Made by a program: the position numbers and the translations under genes. From contig NC_060108.1 of assembly GCF_021155765.1 (NCBI RefSeq), positions 21,539,025 through 21,603,024 of the forward strand: a DNA stretch of 64,000 nucleotides, given 5' to 3'. Positions within the stretch are counted from its first letter, which is position 1. Each line of letters begins with the position of its first letter. Below are positions 39,419 to 50,194 of the stretch, piece by piece. Origin of the DNA: Diprion similis. Its lineage: Eukaryota > Arthropoda > Insecta > Hymenoptera > Diprionidae. The notes beneath the pieces were generated by a model. That model was not told where the DNA came from and made no database searches. It worked only from the letters and a program-made list of their open reading frames with translations.

Positions 39419-39996
39419 CTACCGATATCGTTTGGGCCTCAACTGTGGGTAACTTCTGGAGCAACAGTCGATGCAGAAGGCGAACGGTATCCAGAACCAG
39501 CACAACCTGAATAAAATTGAAACCTTTTAAAACAGGTATATAAAATGCTAAAAAATTTACTTCACCAAAAAGTTTACTACCAAATTTACAACGGCTGATA
39601 TTGACGAAACCTGAAATACGACTTACACTATACAACAGGCAGCCTTGATGCTTTCTCCCGACGTCAAGTGGTAGTTCGGAGAGTTCTCCGAAATTTGTGG
39701 ACCAGGACCAGTTATGACTTGGGTTGTTACAGCTGAGTAGGATCGGAATAATGATCCGGAAAATTAGTCGGTACGAGTATTAGATTTTCTGAATATCATA
39801 AAGTTGATCTGTCGTTACGCCAACCTGGAGGATTTCCCGAAGTCAAAGCTGGAGGCTCGAGGGGCGGCGGAGGTGGTTCGTCCGCCATTGTCGGTTTGTA
39901 GAGGGTGTAAGGTGGTGGCGGATCGTCCGTAAGATTTTCACGATTTGGTGCAGAACTGCCAGCCGTTGCCGTTGCCTCTTTCTCCTTGTTGATCAT
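39419..39996 (-). CDS. LITAF-like protein without the zinc ligands (array member C)
   Basis: Three exons, 39825-39996, 39627-39732 and 39419-39506, with the family intron phases 1 and 2, encode 121 residues. The N-terminus is proline-rich with PPPY at 27-30 and further Pro-rich runs. After the phase-1 intron comes VTTQVITGPGP, which aligns with the domain start of the neighbours. The first CxxC is absent (ISENSPNYHLTSG in its place). The hydrophobic centre is recognisable (ACCIVLCWFWIPFAFCIDCC, 89-108), but the second knuckle is replaced by a basic end, SRSYPQLRPKRYR. It should still insert into membranes and offer a PPxY, but cannot form the LITAF zinc site. It could be a derived functional adaptor or a decaying copy; intact splice sites and frame favour function. 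Confidence 0.8.
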
Positions 39997-41124
39997 AACG
40001 AGAGTTGCTGTGTAGTCAAAGTATAGGGGGTGGTAGTCAGTTTCCGGTTCTCCTATGTTCGAAAATAAATTGCCAGCCAGTGTTCACCGGCCAAGGTTTT
40101 ATCGTCTACTGCGGAATCCGTGAGTTCCGTGCAGCAAGTGTGTGACAACATGTGTTTCGTATCTCAGTCAGTGACGTACCAGTAAGAGGAGTATAAAATA
40201 TCGGATCGCAAGGCCTGTGATACTGTCTTTTGAACCGATGCTATCAATCATTATCGCGATTTGTTATCGTCGCTCAAATTCAGCCGCCATCAAGCTCTCA
40301 GAATTTTGAATATTGTACATTAACGCAGCGAAGTCGTTGGTGATACAATAACTCATGAGCGAACACTATCTTTTGTAACAATTTCGCGTAGGTATACAAA
40401 CAATGGCGTAAGAACCTCTTCGTGACTGAAGTACTAATTTTTAATTCACACGTTGCTTCTACAATAACAATAAACTGCTGTATGGTATCCTGTTTTGCAA
40501 TTGAACATAAACCAAAATTTTCTGCACTACACAAAGAGTGAGATAAAGACGAAAAACGTTAATATAATCGAATAAAGGCCGCATTTCAACGCAGTTGAGT
40601 CAGGATGATGTCATATTATATTTTAGAATTGCATGTATTTGTAGGATCCAAAGAGAGAGAGAAATAAATAAATTAAAGTGTAACTGGCACATGTATCTGT
40701 TAATTCTTTTACTGAACACCTTTAACCGTTACCTAATATTTACACAATTATGATATTTAATTACTTTACCGACGTACCCAACCACTTAAGCGTCTTGTTA
40801 TTCACGATTAGCCCGGACTGCGCATCATCGCGCCAGACTCGAGGTTGAAAATTTTATTTCTTTTATCTATACAACAGGTTTCACATATCTTAAGAATCCA
40901 TTATCTCTGCGCACAATCACCCACACTGACACCCATTCTCACACACTGACAAGAGTCCACAACTGTTCTTGACAACATTTTCCCTACATGGCAAGGTAAT
41001 TAGTCAACATCCGCTCCGTTTTTCCCAAGGCGTCGATAAATCCATCGTCGGTTATTACAAATCGGTATAATCATCGCACAGACTGTGTCGTTGGCAACCA
41101 CTTGTTACCCCCGTTGATTTGGAA
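39997..41124. other. Intergenic region between array members C and D
   Basis: About 1.1 kb of AT-rich DNA containing the promoter of gene C and the 3' end of gene D. No further gene is supported. Confidence 0.5.
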
Positions 41125-41606
41125 CTAGCAGCAACAGAGGTCGCAAGGTCCGCACCCTAGACAGAGTCTGGAATCGATGAAAAGTAAAATAAATAAAACG
41201 GTTCAAGCTCATACAGGTAAAAGAATGAATAAATAAAAGCAAGATAAAAATCGGAGTAAAAATCGCCAAAATTTCAACCCACCCTAAACAACACCCGCAG
41301 CAAAGTGCCGACTCCGCACTCATTCCCGTTGACCGTTGCTGTTCCTGGGCGGGAACCACGTAAACCGTCGTACCTGTCATGGGCAAAAATTATAGTAGAC
41401 ACGCGGCACGGACTTGAAATCAATCAATGACCATCGACCTGGTGCAAACACCATTTACTCGAAATTACGATACCTGGGGGTGGCTGCTGCGTAATTGGCG
41501 GGGCACCGTAAGGCGGCGGAGGACCGTACATCGGATAGCCTTGAGGCGGAGGCGGCTGATTGCCGTACTGCGGATTGTACTGGTAATTGTTATTCCCGGA
41601 GTACAT
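41125..41606 (-). CDS. PPxY protein with cysteine-rich tail (array member D)
   Basis: An 88-residue protein from exons 41474-41606, 41283-41373 and 41125-41167, intron phases 1 and 2. The N-terminal 45 residues are Pro/Tyr/Gln/Asn-rich with PPPY at 30-33. The segment after the first intron, GTTVYVVPAQ, mirrors GTTVHVITNV of gene E. Instead of the two zinc knuckles it ends in a tail with 11 cysteines in 20 residues (69-88, ending CDLCCC), which looks palmitoylatable and resembles the cysteine-rich tails of CYSTM-type proteins. The shared intron phases, position and segment similarity suggest descent from a LITAF-like gene. The alternative acceptor at the internal TCTAG would change the tail to a non-cysteine frame, but the CCAG acceptor used here gives the better model. 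Confidence 0.8.
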
Positions 41607-42920
41607 GACGACGCGTCGTTAACTGCAGTCACGAACGGTATGCAGGAGCTGCTCGACGGACGGATGAACGGACGTCGACGATCCAAAGTGCCAACACTGA
41701 CTGGCGACAACGAGTCGCGGCGCGGCGCGGCAAGACCGCGGCCTACGCGATAGCGTTCGTTGGAAAACATTCCGTCGCGTCGTGACGCCCCGCGCCGCGG
41801 CGAATTAGACTCTGTTATCTCAAAAAATTATCGATTTTCAACCGGAGATTCACGTGATTACATTTTGGCAATGGTGTTGTAACGAGGTGCTGTTCACAGG
41901 CCTTTCGGCCGCTCGACGGCACTCTCCGCTTGTACTGGTATCGCGGAATCGTTATTATACCTTTTCCGGATCGTCGATGTCCTCGACGTCACTTCGTATG
42001 ATTAGATATATGACGATTTGTTCTTCGTTTGCTATTCGGTTTATGACGTACGTCATGGTTATTTTTTATTTCTATGCAGCTCACGATTGCAACTATTCGA
42101 GGCTTTCGGTGTTAACGTTAAAACCGTTGAGACGTCGTCGGGCAGCACAAGATCGTGCCAAGTTTTAACGCATAGAGCTGTAAAGTTTTTGTTTAGTGTT
42201 TCAAGGTGATTGAATTTCGCGCCGTATGAACAGTCTGCGGTTACTTTTTGATAAACTTTTAGCTCTGATCGGTACTGATGCCGATCCGATTCAGCGACTT
42301 TGTAGGACAGCGTAAATCAGAGTGCGAATGATATGTCGGTCGAGGACGTTCCGCACTGCGATCACAGATCAGTTGTACTATCGCGATCGTTTGTTTACTT
42401 TTGCAGTTTACCTCGAGGTTTACGAAAGGCCGATCTTCGAAAAAATCGTGCTTTTTGTGACAGCCGCGAGGTAGAAACGCTTCCGATGTCAAAGGAGGAG
42501 TCTCTGGTTCACATCGTGTTTTATCAACAAATTTTAATTTGTTTTACTTGCATCGTGCACCACGCGGTAAAGATAAGCGTCCTTGTGAAGTTGGCGGTTT
42601 TTTTTATGCGTAATTTGCTGTTTGTTTCCTCAATTCTTTTTACTTTTGTCCTTGCTTGCAGAATCACGAGTAGGGGACACATGGTTTGAAACAATAAAAA
42701 TAAATACTACATAGGATATACGTTTAGTCTTATAAACGAGAATAAGTCGAAGTATCTTATAGCACAACATAAATTAAACACTAAATTAAGACGTAGTCTG
42801 CAGTCTGAGACTTGGACTGATTTTAATATCAGCCTTATTTTACGTCCGAAAATCATTTCCATGCGTAGTCTTAGATTGGGTCCGTTGATCATCGATCTCA
42901 ATGTCCTCCTCAGTCGTTAC
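41607..42920. other. Intergenic region between array members D and E
   Basis: A GC-rich stretch at about 41,640-41,810, with CGCGCCGCGG-type words, lies directly upstream of gene D and is probably its promoter and 5' UTR. The rest has only short frames that I do not accept as genes. Confidence 0.5.
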
Positions 42921-44112
42921 TTAACGTATATACTTTCCTTGATAGGATTTACAGCTGGGACAGTAGTGTGCAGTGTCGAGACAGGATTCCGTGCAGTAGA
43001 CGATAGGAGCGCAGGGCCAGCAGCTGAAATACGGACGAGGATGAAAATTTTTGCATAATTCTCCTGACGACTGTTTAAAGGAGAAATTTCGGAGATGGAT
43101 AATGGATGCTTTGTACTTTCGAACTACGAGTCAAAGAGTTATGAGCGATTTGATGAGATAAATATGGCAATTAAAATAAGACACTATAATGTTAATTAAA
43201 AATTAGATGTTGACGTGATCTTAACAAGTAGCGCATCTTACCCGAACATGCATAAAAAGCATGCCCACAAGTGCGTTCTAGTAGTCGGCTGCTTAATGAC
43301 TACGCTGCTGACCGTGCGATTGCACTTGAAACAAGTCATCGTTATTGGTTCCGGTCCAAATGGGGATACATTAGTAATGACATGAACTGTTGTCCCTGGA
43401 AAATGACGAGACGGAAATGAACATAATTTTGAAATTTTTGTAACTCTGATCATTTGAAAAAACAACACCTCTTATTATTTTCAATATTTTTGCAACCGGG
43501 GTTTAATTTTCATTCACGATTAATCGAGGATTAAAAACAGATCCGCTTAGTCGACGATAATTCTTTGTCATCTGATTAAAATACTTATCGAAATATAATT
43601 GATAACATTGATTTCTAGAATTTCTCGTCATGAACCTACGAGAATTGAGCTAAACCCACAAGTCATTTTACAAAAATTTCGTTTCACCCAGATTTCTGCA
43701 AGTACTATATGCTAAAGGAGCTTGCCACCTTGGCATGAGTAGTAGGTAATCGGTTTGTAAATCTCATGGACCTTGAAACCAAGATCAATACCTACATCCG
43801 TTCCGTTATCCACATCTATAACTTTTCCGCCATCAAAGTACCTTTGCTATGGTCGTTATACTGTGTACATATTACTTGAAAAATTCATTTCACTTGAAAA
43901 ATTTAACAAAATCGACGCTGATTGTGAGTACCTGGCTGCTGGGTGATGACGTGTGACGTCACGTTTGCGCCGTGAGGATGATATTGGGGTTGTTCAGTAT
44001 ACGGGGGTAACGTAGAAAGCGGTACCGAGGTTCCCGTCGTCTGTCCCATCGGTGGAGAATATGGGGGTGGCTGCTGGTTGATAAATCCAGGAGGAGGCGG
44101 TTCCTTGTCCAT
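42921..44112 (-). CDS. LITAF-domain protein (array member E)
   Basis: A 145-residue protein. Exons 43932-44112, 43242-43395 and 42921-43023, intron phases 1 and 2. It starts MDKEPPPPGF, like MDKNQMPPPGF of gene A, and carries PPPY at 15-18 plus a second LPPY. The domain starts GTTVHVITNVSPFGPEP, has the first knuckle CFKC (Cys82/85), THLWACFLCMFGCWPCAP, and the second knuckle HYCPSC (Cys133/136). Both knuckles are intact. Expected role: PPxY-containing endosomal membrane protein that can recruit WW-domain ubiquitin ligases. Its middle exon has the same length (154 bases) as that of gene B, suggesting close relationship. Confidence 0.93.
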
Positions 44113-46421
44113 TACTGTGAATGTTTGACGTGTACCTTGAATTTTTTTCGACGATGCAAATGCTGCACGAAGTTCGAAGAACGAATGGTTGTTGCGAACT
44201 GGATCGTTCGCGGTGTGAAAATTCAACCATATCAAGATAACGTTATCTCATTACGTTGGGCGAGGAACTAATCTATGAAACTTAATTCCATGCCAAATTC
44301 AGTGATGATTTCTGTCTAGTCAATGGTCGAAGATAGGAAGGATTAAAGACCGAGATGATAACAATGTCATCGCACCTTATATGGTCATTTAATTGTTGCT
44401 ATTAGAGTAAATTCAATTGAAGAAAAGCATTCACGCGTTCTCGTTGCATCGATTAAGATTAATTGATTAAGGAAAAATATTCAGTTCTGGAAAGATAATT
44501 ATTCACAATCTCATGACTCTGATTATTTCCATCAGAATGACTCACCGATGAATGTCGTTCACGACGACGTGCATCGGTTATACAATAAGTACTTTGAATC
44601 ACGGTATTTCAAATGGTCATTTCACAATATCCCACGCACGTGTTTCTCAAGTGGGAATTGTGTTTGAAAATGAAATTACTTGTAATGCTTATATAAACAT
44701 TACTGCGGGTGATTCCCTGGTCAGTGCAGTGACTCATTTTAAGATAACCGAGCGAAGCTTCTTTCGCATTATTTTATCTTATTCGTTCGATCGAAGCAGC
44801 AGATAAAATGGTACGATGAAATTTGATCGTGTTCAAATCAACCCGATTTAATCGGATCGTTTGATTCGTTTCTATTCCGACGATGAAAAAAACTAATGAA
44901 ACGTGAAAACGCAGCAACGACTGTACTGAACAATTGACAAACAAACTGGTTATAATGAATAATATGGTTATTTATAATACCCAGCTGATTCTGAGTCAGA
45001 TTCAGATTCTGCAATCATAACTATCTGTATTTTACTACAATATCGCTGGATCTAGTCCAATATTTAAATTCAACTACGCTGCAAGTTGATAATTTAGAGC
45101 TATTCAAAGGTAACAAAAGTTTGCAGATATTCTGAACCGTAAGAAGTTAATAATAGAATATATAAGACAGGTTTAAAAAATTCCGTAACCCTGGTATGTA
45201 TAGACATTCTACCCCCGTTTCCAATTTATTTGTTTTTCAGCCGTTCGCATTCAAGGCTTCCTCTATTCTGATCGTGAATTTGGAACGATATAGCAAAGTT
45301 ACCATAAACTTGGACGCAGTAATTCCTCTTCAAAAATACGCGAGTCATATTTCATATCAAAGGCCCGCGTGGAACGTGACCTGAATAGTAACATTACCTT
45401 GTTACATTCACCGCCGTCTTTGGTAGGATAATTACTCATACAAATACCCGCATAAAGTTTAATTTCACGGTCTATTTACAGAATGACTGGGTAGGATATC
45501 TTGCTTTCCGCAACTGTTGCAACAGTGAGTTAAGAGTCTCATCAACAATTCACGTCAAGTCAACATTAGCCGTTTCCTCACTTCGAGCTTAGCAACTTGT
45601 TGCTCGCAGAGCCCAAAAATTGCATCCACATGGTGCCATCTGTTGGTATCGACCTAAACATTGTGAATTCCTGCCAACCAGAATTTACCTGCTGGTTGTG
45701 AGATTACAGTTTTACCATACCGCACCAGCTTGGAGAAATTGAAAAGTTCGGATGAAAAATTTGAATATGATGCTCAAGAAACTTACTCGAATAATTTGAA
45801 CATTTATTATTCAAAGAGATCGTTTCCCAAAAGTTAATGAATTTAACACCCTGTTTTTACGATAAATGGTAACATACCACCATCTCCACGACGGTATGTC
45901 ACTTTTCCCTTGAATTCGAGGCCACAATTGGTATTGAATTTCTTTTGAGATTGCTACGTTGCGCTCGGCTGTTGTGAAACGGGAACGTTCTTTTTGTTGA
46001 ATTTCTTTTCTCTTTTTTCTTCCCCTGCGAATAGAGACGATTTGGGATCGACCCACGTTATTTCTTTGACAGTAATTCTGCGGCTGTAGACATCCCAGTA
46101 GAGCATCCATGACAAGGGTTATCTGCCATTATGAAAATGAACCTGGGGTTTGATTCGAGCAGTGATAAACTAGTCGAAGATGTTTTGCATCCGCCTAATG
46201 TTCACCAGTAGAACCGAAATTCTATTCGTTATACCCTAATTGGACAGAATTGTCAGCTCGATCTTTTCTACAAAACTATTTATTGATTTTGCATGGATAT
46301 TCAACGCGTCGTGTGAAGCTCGGCTCAATTTTTTTAGTTTTTTCACCAAAGGAAATTCACGTACTTCATGAATGTTTACAAAATAAGCTATATCCATGAC
46401 CATATTGAACGATGAGTTGCC
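44113..46421. other. Intergenic region between array members E and F
   Basis: About 2.3 kb that separates minus-strand E from plus-strand F. GGTGCCATCTGTTGG at 45632-45646 is close to the CTCF consensus on the minus strand. A 99-codon minus frame at 45811-46110 has no domain and competes with another open frame over the same bases; I leave it uncalled. Confidence 0.45.
45632..45646 (-). promoter_or_regulatory. CTCF-like motif inside the LITAF-like array
   Basis: The minus strand reads CCAACAGATGGCACC, which agrees with the animal CTCF consensus at all but one position. It lies where gene orientation changes from minus (E) to plus (F). Binding is not shown. Confidence 0.45.
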
Positions 46422-46853
46422 ATGTCCACACCAAATCGATCCTCACCTCAATCCACAACTGGGAATGAGGCTCGTAAGTTTGTTATATCACCGATCTGAC
46501 CAGTTATCATTCGACCCTTGATTTTACCTGGATTTTTTTCAGGTAATCACCATAGTCCGAGTATAGCGTACTGCCCAACGTGTAGGAAGAACGTTATCAC
46601 CGAAGTGAAAATATCTTATTCGAAGATTGCACACATTACTTGCGTCCTTTGTGTTATTTTTGGGTAAGTGCTGATGGGATCCAATATCCTCTTTCGTCAA
46701 TTGATACAATTTTTCATCTATAATCGCAGCTGTTTCCTCGGATGCTGTCTTCTTCCGTATTTCTCGATGTGCTTCGTCACCGCAAAGCATTACTGCCCGG
46801 AATGCGATACTCATTTGGCATCTCACAACTCTATCCTGGAAGTTTTGCACTAA
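46422..46853 (+). CDS. LITAF-domain protein, short N-terminus (array member F)
   Basis: A 98-residue protein on the plus strand. Exons 46422-46473, 46543-46663 and 46730-46853, with two very short introns (69 and 66 bases) in phases 1 and 2. The N-terminus (MSTPNRSSPQSTTGNEA) is short, Ser/Thr-rich and without PPxY. The domain has the first knuckle CPTC (Cys28/31), then AHITCVLCVIFGCFLGCCLLPYFSM, and the second knuckle HYCPEC (Cys80/83). The tail is LASHNSILEVLH. It is close to a minimal LITAF domain and is one of only two array members on this strand. It converges with gene G. AATAAA lies at 46929-46934. Confidence 0.92.
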
Positions 46854-46928
46854 GGAAAATGCCATCCATCTGCCAAGGCACGTCGGCACTTTTGATTTAT
46901 AGACACCATTATACATATCTGAGACTGC

Positions 46929-46934
46929 AATAAA
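46929..46934 (+). terminator. Poly(A) signal of gene F
   Basis: AATAAA 76 bases after the stop codon of array member F, in the convergent gap with gene G. Confidence 0.65.
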
Positions 46935-47178
46935 GCTGTTCCAGTTGTATACTCGTCTCTACGCAGACTTTTCATTAAGGGACTAGAAGCTGTCCCTTTA
47001 TTCGACTTGACGAGAGTTACAATCTAAGGATAAATCTAAGGCAAAATGACACGAGTAATTTTCCGCCCTGGCGTGTGATCAGATAAATTTTATTCAATTT
47101 CCTGCTCCCACTTTCAACGTTCAGGTTTATTTTTTCCACCAAATGAGGAGTCCATGTCGTTGGCTCTCCTCTTCCGCA

Positions 47179-49427
47179 TCACCAAGGCGTGTAAGTTCCC
47201 AGGTAAGTTCGACAAATCGGGCAATGGTGATGCGTACTCTTGCAGGAATCGATGCAGTACGGGATCAAACAACACGGCCAGCATCTGCGAATCGTTATAA
47301 TTTACCGGACTCGTTATAACCTTATATGCCGTCAAATTTTCACACCAGGTGTTCCGTGTTTGTAGGCTTAATGGTCCGGGTACTGACTGAAAATGTTAGA
47401 ATAAGGGCGTTCAACTTTACCCGCATAGAAAAAGTACCAATGCCGAGATATGGGTGATGGCCGATCGTCGAGCTTCGATTGCGGTGACAACGACTGTCGC
47501 ACATCTTGGGCAAATGGTTGCGGTGGGCCTCGGCGGCCAGGCACCCCTGTTCGCTGGAACCAGGACTTTCATATCATTTCTGAAAGCGAGTTTGCCAAGT
47601 CGGAATAATGGAAAGCAAAACGGAAAAATTGAAAAGAAAAATGCCCGGATTCCAACGAGTCTGACGTTCCTGAAGCTTTACGAATATATGTGATGAGAAA
47701 ATGAGAAGATTAATGTGGTGTATTACGAGTCACTGAAATAATCTGTTCCATCGAATACGGAGACACGCAGAGACCTTGGGCTTGGGCATAACTAGGCGGA
47801 GGTATTGGTGCTACGAATGAGGTGACCGTGTCGTTGGAGAGTCTTGGTGGTAGTGGGATGCTTGATTCGGTGTAGAGCGATCTCTGCTCTCTAAATATTC
47901 CCGAATACGTTGGTGGTGGTCCCATGGTGTAGGGTATCAGATCCGGCTGCGGGATGAGGAACGAGGAAAAGAAGAAAAGAAGAAACAATAACAAGGAATA
48001 CTCCCGAGTCTCGTTTTAATTCCATCTACTCCATACCTCTTCTCCCTGAGGGATGTTTCGTCGGAAGCAATTTCCACAGCTCCATCGATTCTCTGGCCTC
48101 CTTCGTTGTAAATTCAGCAAGCTTCTTTGGCTGTTAATTGAAGGTGGTGACATTGTAAAATTTGGTAAGCCGGGTGTCGTCACAGGAGACGAACTTGTCA
48201 CGGCAATTGCCGAAGTACCTGTTGATTAATTATACGCAATTTGCCCCATACGCTTAACACGGGAACACCGTCTAAATTTCACCTATCGAGGATTTTTGCA
48301 TCTTTGGAATAACGACGATGAATAGACTGTTGATGCGCTTTTGGGGTTGATTCCGGACAAAACGAATACCACCAACTGTATCAACTAATTAGGTCAACAC
48401 AATATTAAATGTTACCACCTTCAATAAACGTGATTGGATTCCAGCGATTCGGTCATTTCCTAAATCTATTTGAACGTTTTCAAAATACCTCAAAAACCTT
48501 TCACACTCGCCTCTTCTGAACATCTAACAACTGCTAAATAACCAATCTAAATTAATTCGTTGCCATTTTTCAAGTAATACAGCGACAGTGAAATTCAGGC
48601 GGTTTTCCCCGAAGTAAAAATTTGCATAAGAAAATCTTTACTCGGTTCAACATTGATGTAGCGAATGGGATGTTCCTGCTCAATGACGTCCAGCAGCAGA
48701 CTTCTGGCATCCGGAGTCCGAGTGCCATAGTCAGTGGTCACGGTCAATACTTCACTTTTTGGTCCAGAGCGGTTGGAAGAGACAGAGGTAGCGATCTGCA
48801 TGACATTCATAGGGAGCGTCGAGGACCTGGTCGATGTCAAAGAGGGGTGCGGGGGCGTCGCCTGCGTGGCGGCTTCGTGGCTGAACTTCACAGTCACCTG
48901 TAAGAATTGAAAATGCTGGAAGAATCATCTACAGGAACAGAACAAAAGATAACAAAGACTTACCGCCTCGACTCTAAACTGCGAGAATACAGATTTAACT
49001 ACACTTGTGGAAGGTTCGGGACCTTCTATCGTTCTGGAAGGAATTTCAGCTTCCAATATTTCCGGTACTTCTAACGGGGGTTTTTGATTCTCCTCGTTAG
49101 ATTTGGACATCGTAACCCCTATCAACGTCAATGGTGTCTGCGTGCCGCGTACAGTGTGCTTGAAAGTTCCTGGCGAAGGATTCATAGGGTACTTGATTAC
49201 CGCTTCTAACGATTCAGGAACTTTTTGCACCGCATCGAAGTTGCGACTTGTCGGAGGCGTGGACGTTGAACCTGGAAATTAACGCCGTCAGCTACATCAC
49301 ACGGTGCGTCTAGCAGTTTACTTTACTTTATTATAGTACCCGTTGCTTCAGCGTTACAGAATTCGTTGCAGTCTTGGGTAATCGCGGAGCCATTGTTAGA
49401 GGCGCTGGGTTCCTGATTGGCCTCCAT
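47179..49427 (-). CDS. Long LITAF-domain protein (array member G)
   Basis: Seven exons, 49340-49427, 48964-49271, 48642-48897, 48037-48218, 47727-47946, 47421-47553 and 47179-47284, join with matching phases into 430 residues, about three times the family norm. The first 280 residues are Ser/Thr/Pro/Glu-rich and look disordered. Then come PPTY (289-292) and PPSY (328-331), the first knuckle CPRC (366/369), a hydrophobic stretch [27 protein letters not shown], and the second knuckle HHCPIC (417/420). The last two introns have the family phases 1 and 2. A shorter form could start at the ATG of MGPPPTYSG (47923-47925), giving 145 residues. The LITAF part is certain; the full N-terminus is a model. 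Its start codon is only 22 bases after the stop of gene H. Confidence 0.82.
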
Positions 49428-49449
49428 AAGTATTTATACGGGTTTCAAT

Positions 49450-49925
49450 TCATTGCCGAATGCAGGTATTGTGGTTTGCAGGAGGAACTTTGCGAACAGC
49501 TAGATGATGGAGTTTAGTCGAGGCAATTGTCCTGTAACATTTCCTGTGCCTCAAAAATTTGTTGCAATCGGAACCCGTCAGTATCTCAGGTGGGATTGTC
49601 ATCAGGCAAAGAGGGCACTTGTGTATCGGATTTTTGCCGAGCACGGTGAAATGCGGGATGAAACACAAACTGTGAAAAGGTGTAAAGATTGGCATAGAGT
49701 TAGGCGATTATGAGAAAAAGAGATCAAATTAAAGGCTTGGAACGAGGGAACGGTTATTAGAACGTAAGAAGGTAATAACCAAAATGGACACAGAAGCCTG
49801 CTCATGATATAGGTGAACGAGGATGACCCATACGTAACAATAGTCATGATTTTCTCCTCACAAACAGGGCAAACTACCACAATTGGTCGGTAGGACGAGG
49901 GCATGAATTTCAGGAGTATTCCCAT
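49450..49925 (-). CDS. LITAF-domain protein without N-terminal region (array member H)
   Basis: Two exons, 49780-49925 and 49450-49669, joined in the family phase 2, encode 121 residues. The protein starts almost directly at the domain (MGILLKFMPSSYRPIVVV). It has the first knuckle CPVC (Cys19/22), a hydrophobic stretch with CPFWCLCFIPHFTVL, and the second knuckle HKCPLC (Cys67/70). After the domain is an unusual 51-residue basic tail with additional Cys and His (RHRKCYRT, KLHHLAVRK, NHNTC). The family's first exon and phase-1 intron are missing. No PPxY is present. It is immediately upstream of gene G on the same strand, so co-transcription is likely. Confidence 0.85.
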
Positions 49926-50194
49926 TTTTAATACAAGTATTTGATCGACTCATTTCTAGCCTTCCAGAATTGAAAGTTGAATTTTAACAAGTCTATTATC
50001 TGGACAGGACGATACCATGCTGAACGGATGTACGCGAAACTATATAAAATTTTGAAAAAAAAGTCTGTTTGATGAGATCAACGATAACAAATGCTTGGAA
50101 TATGTGTCAGATTCAGAAACTGATGGTATACGTAACCTGCTAAAGATGATCAAGTTGGTGTGCAGTCCAATTGTACGTTTGCATTAGGGTAGTT

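Noticed and set aside
41125-41156. Alternative ending of gene D in the VRTLRPLLLL frame
   Set aside because: It needs an acceptor within the exon (TCTAG) and destroys the cysteine-rich tail; the upstream CCAG acceptor has a better tract and keeps phase.
42333-42689. Plus-strand frame of 118 codons upstream of gene D
   Set aside because: No recognised motif, mixed composition, and it lies antisense to the intergenic space between minus-strand array genes. I see no splice or poly(A) support.
45811-46110. Minus-strand frame of 99 codons, basic, without known motif
   Set aside because: A second frame is open across about 50 codons of the same bases, and neither connects to LITAF exons. Insufficient to call a gene.
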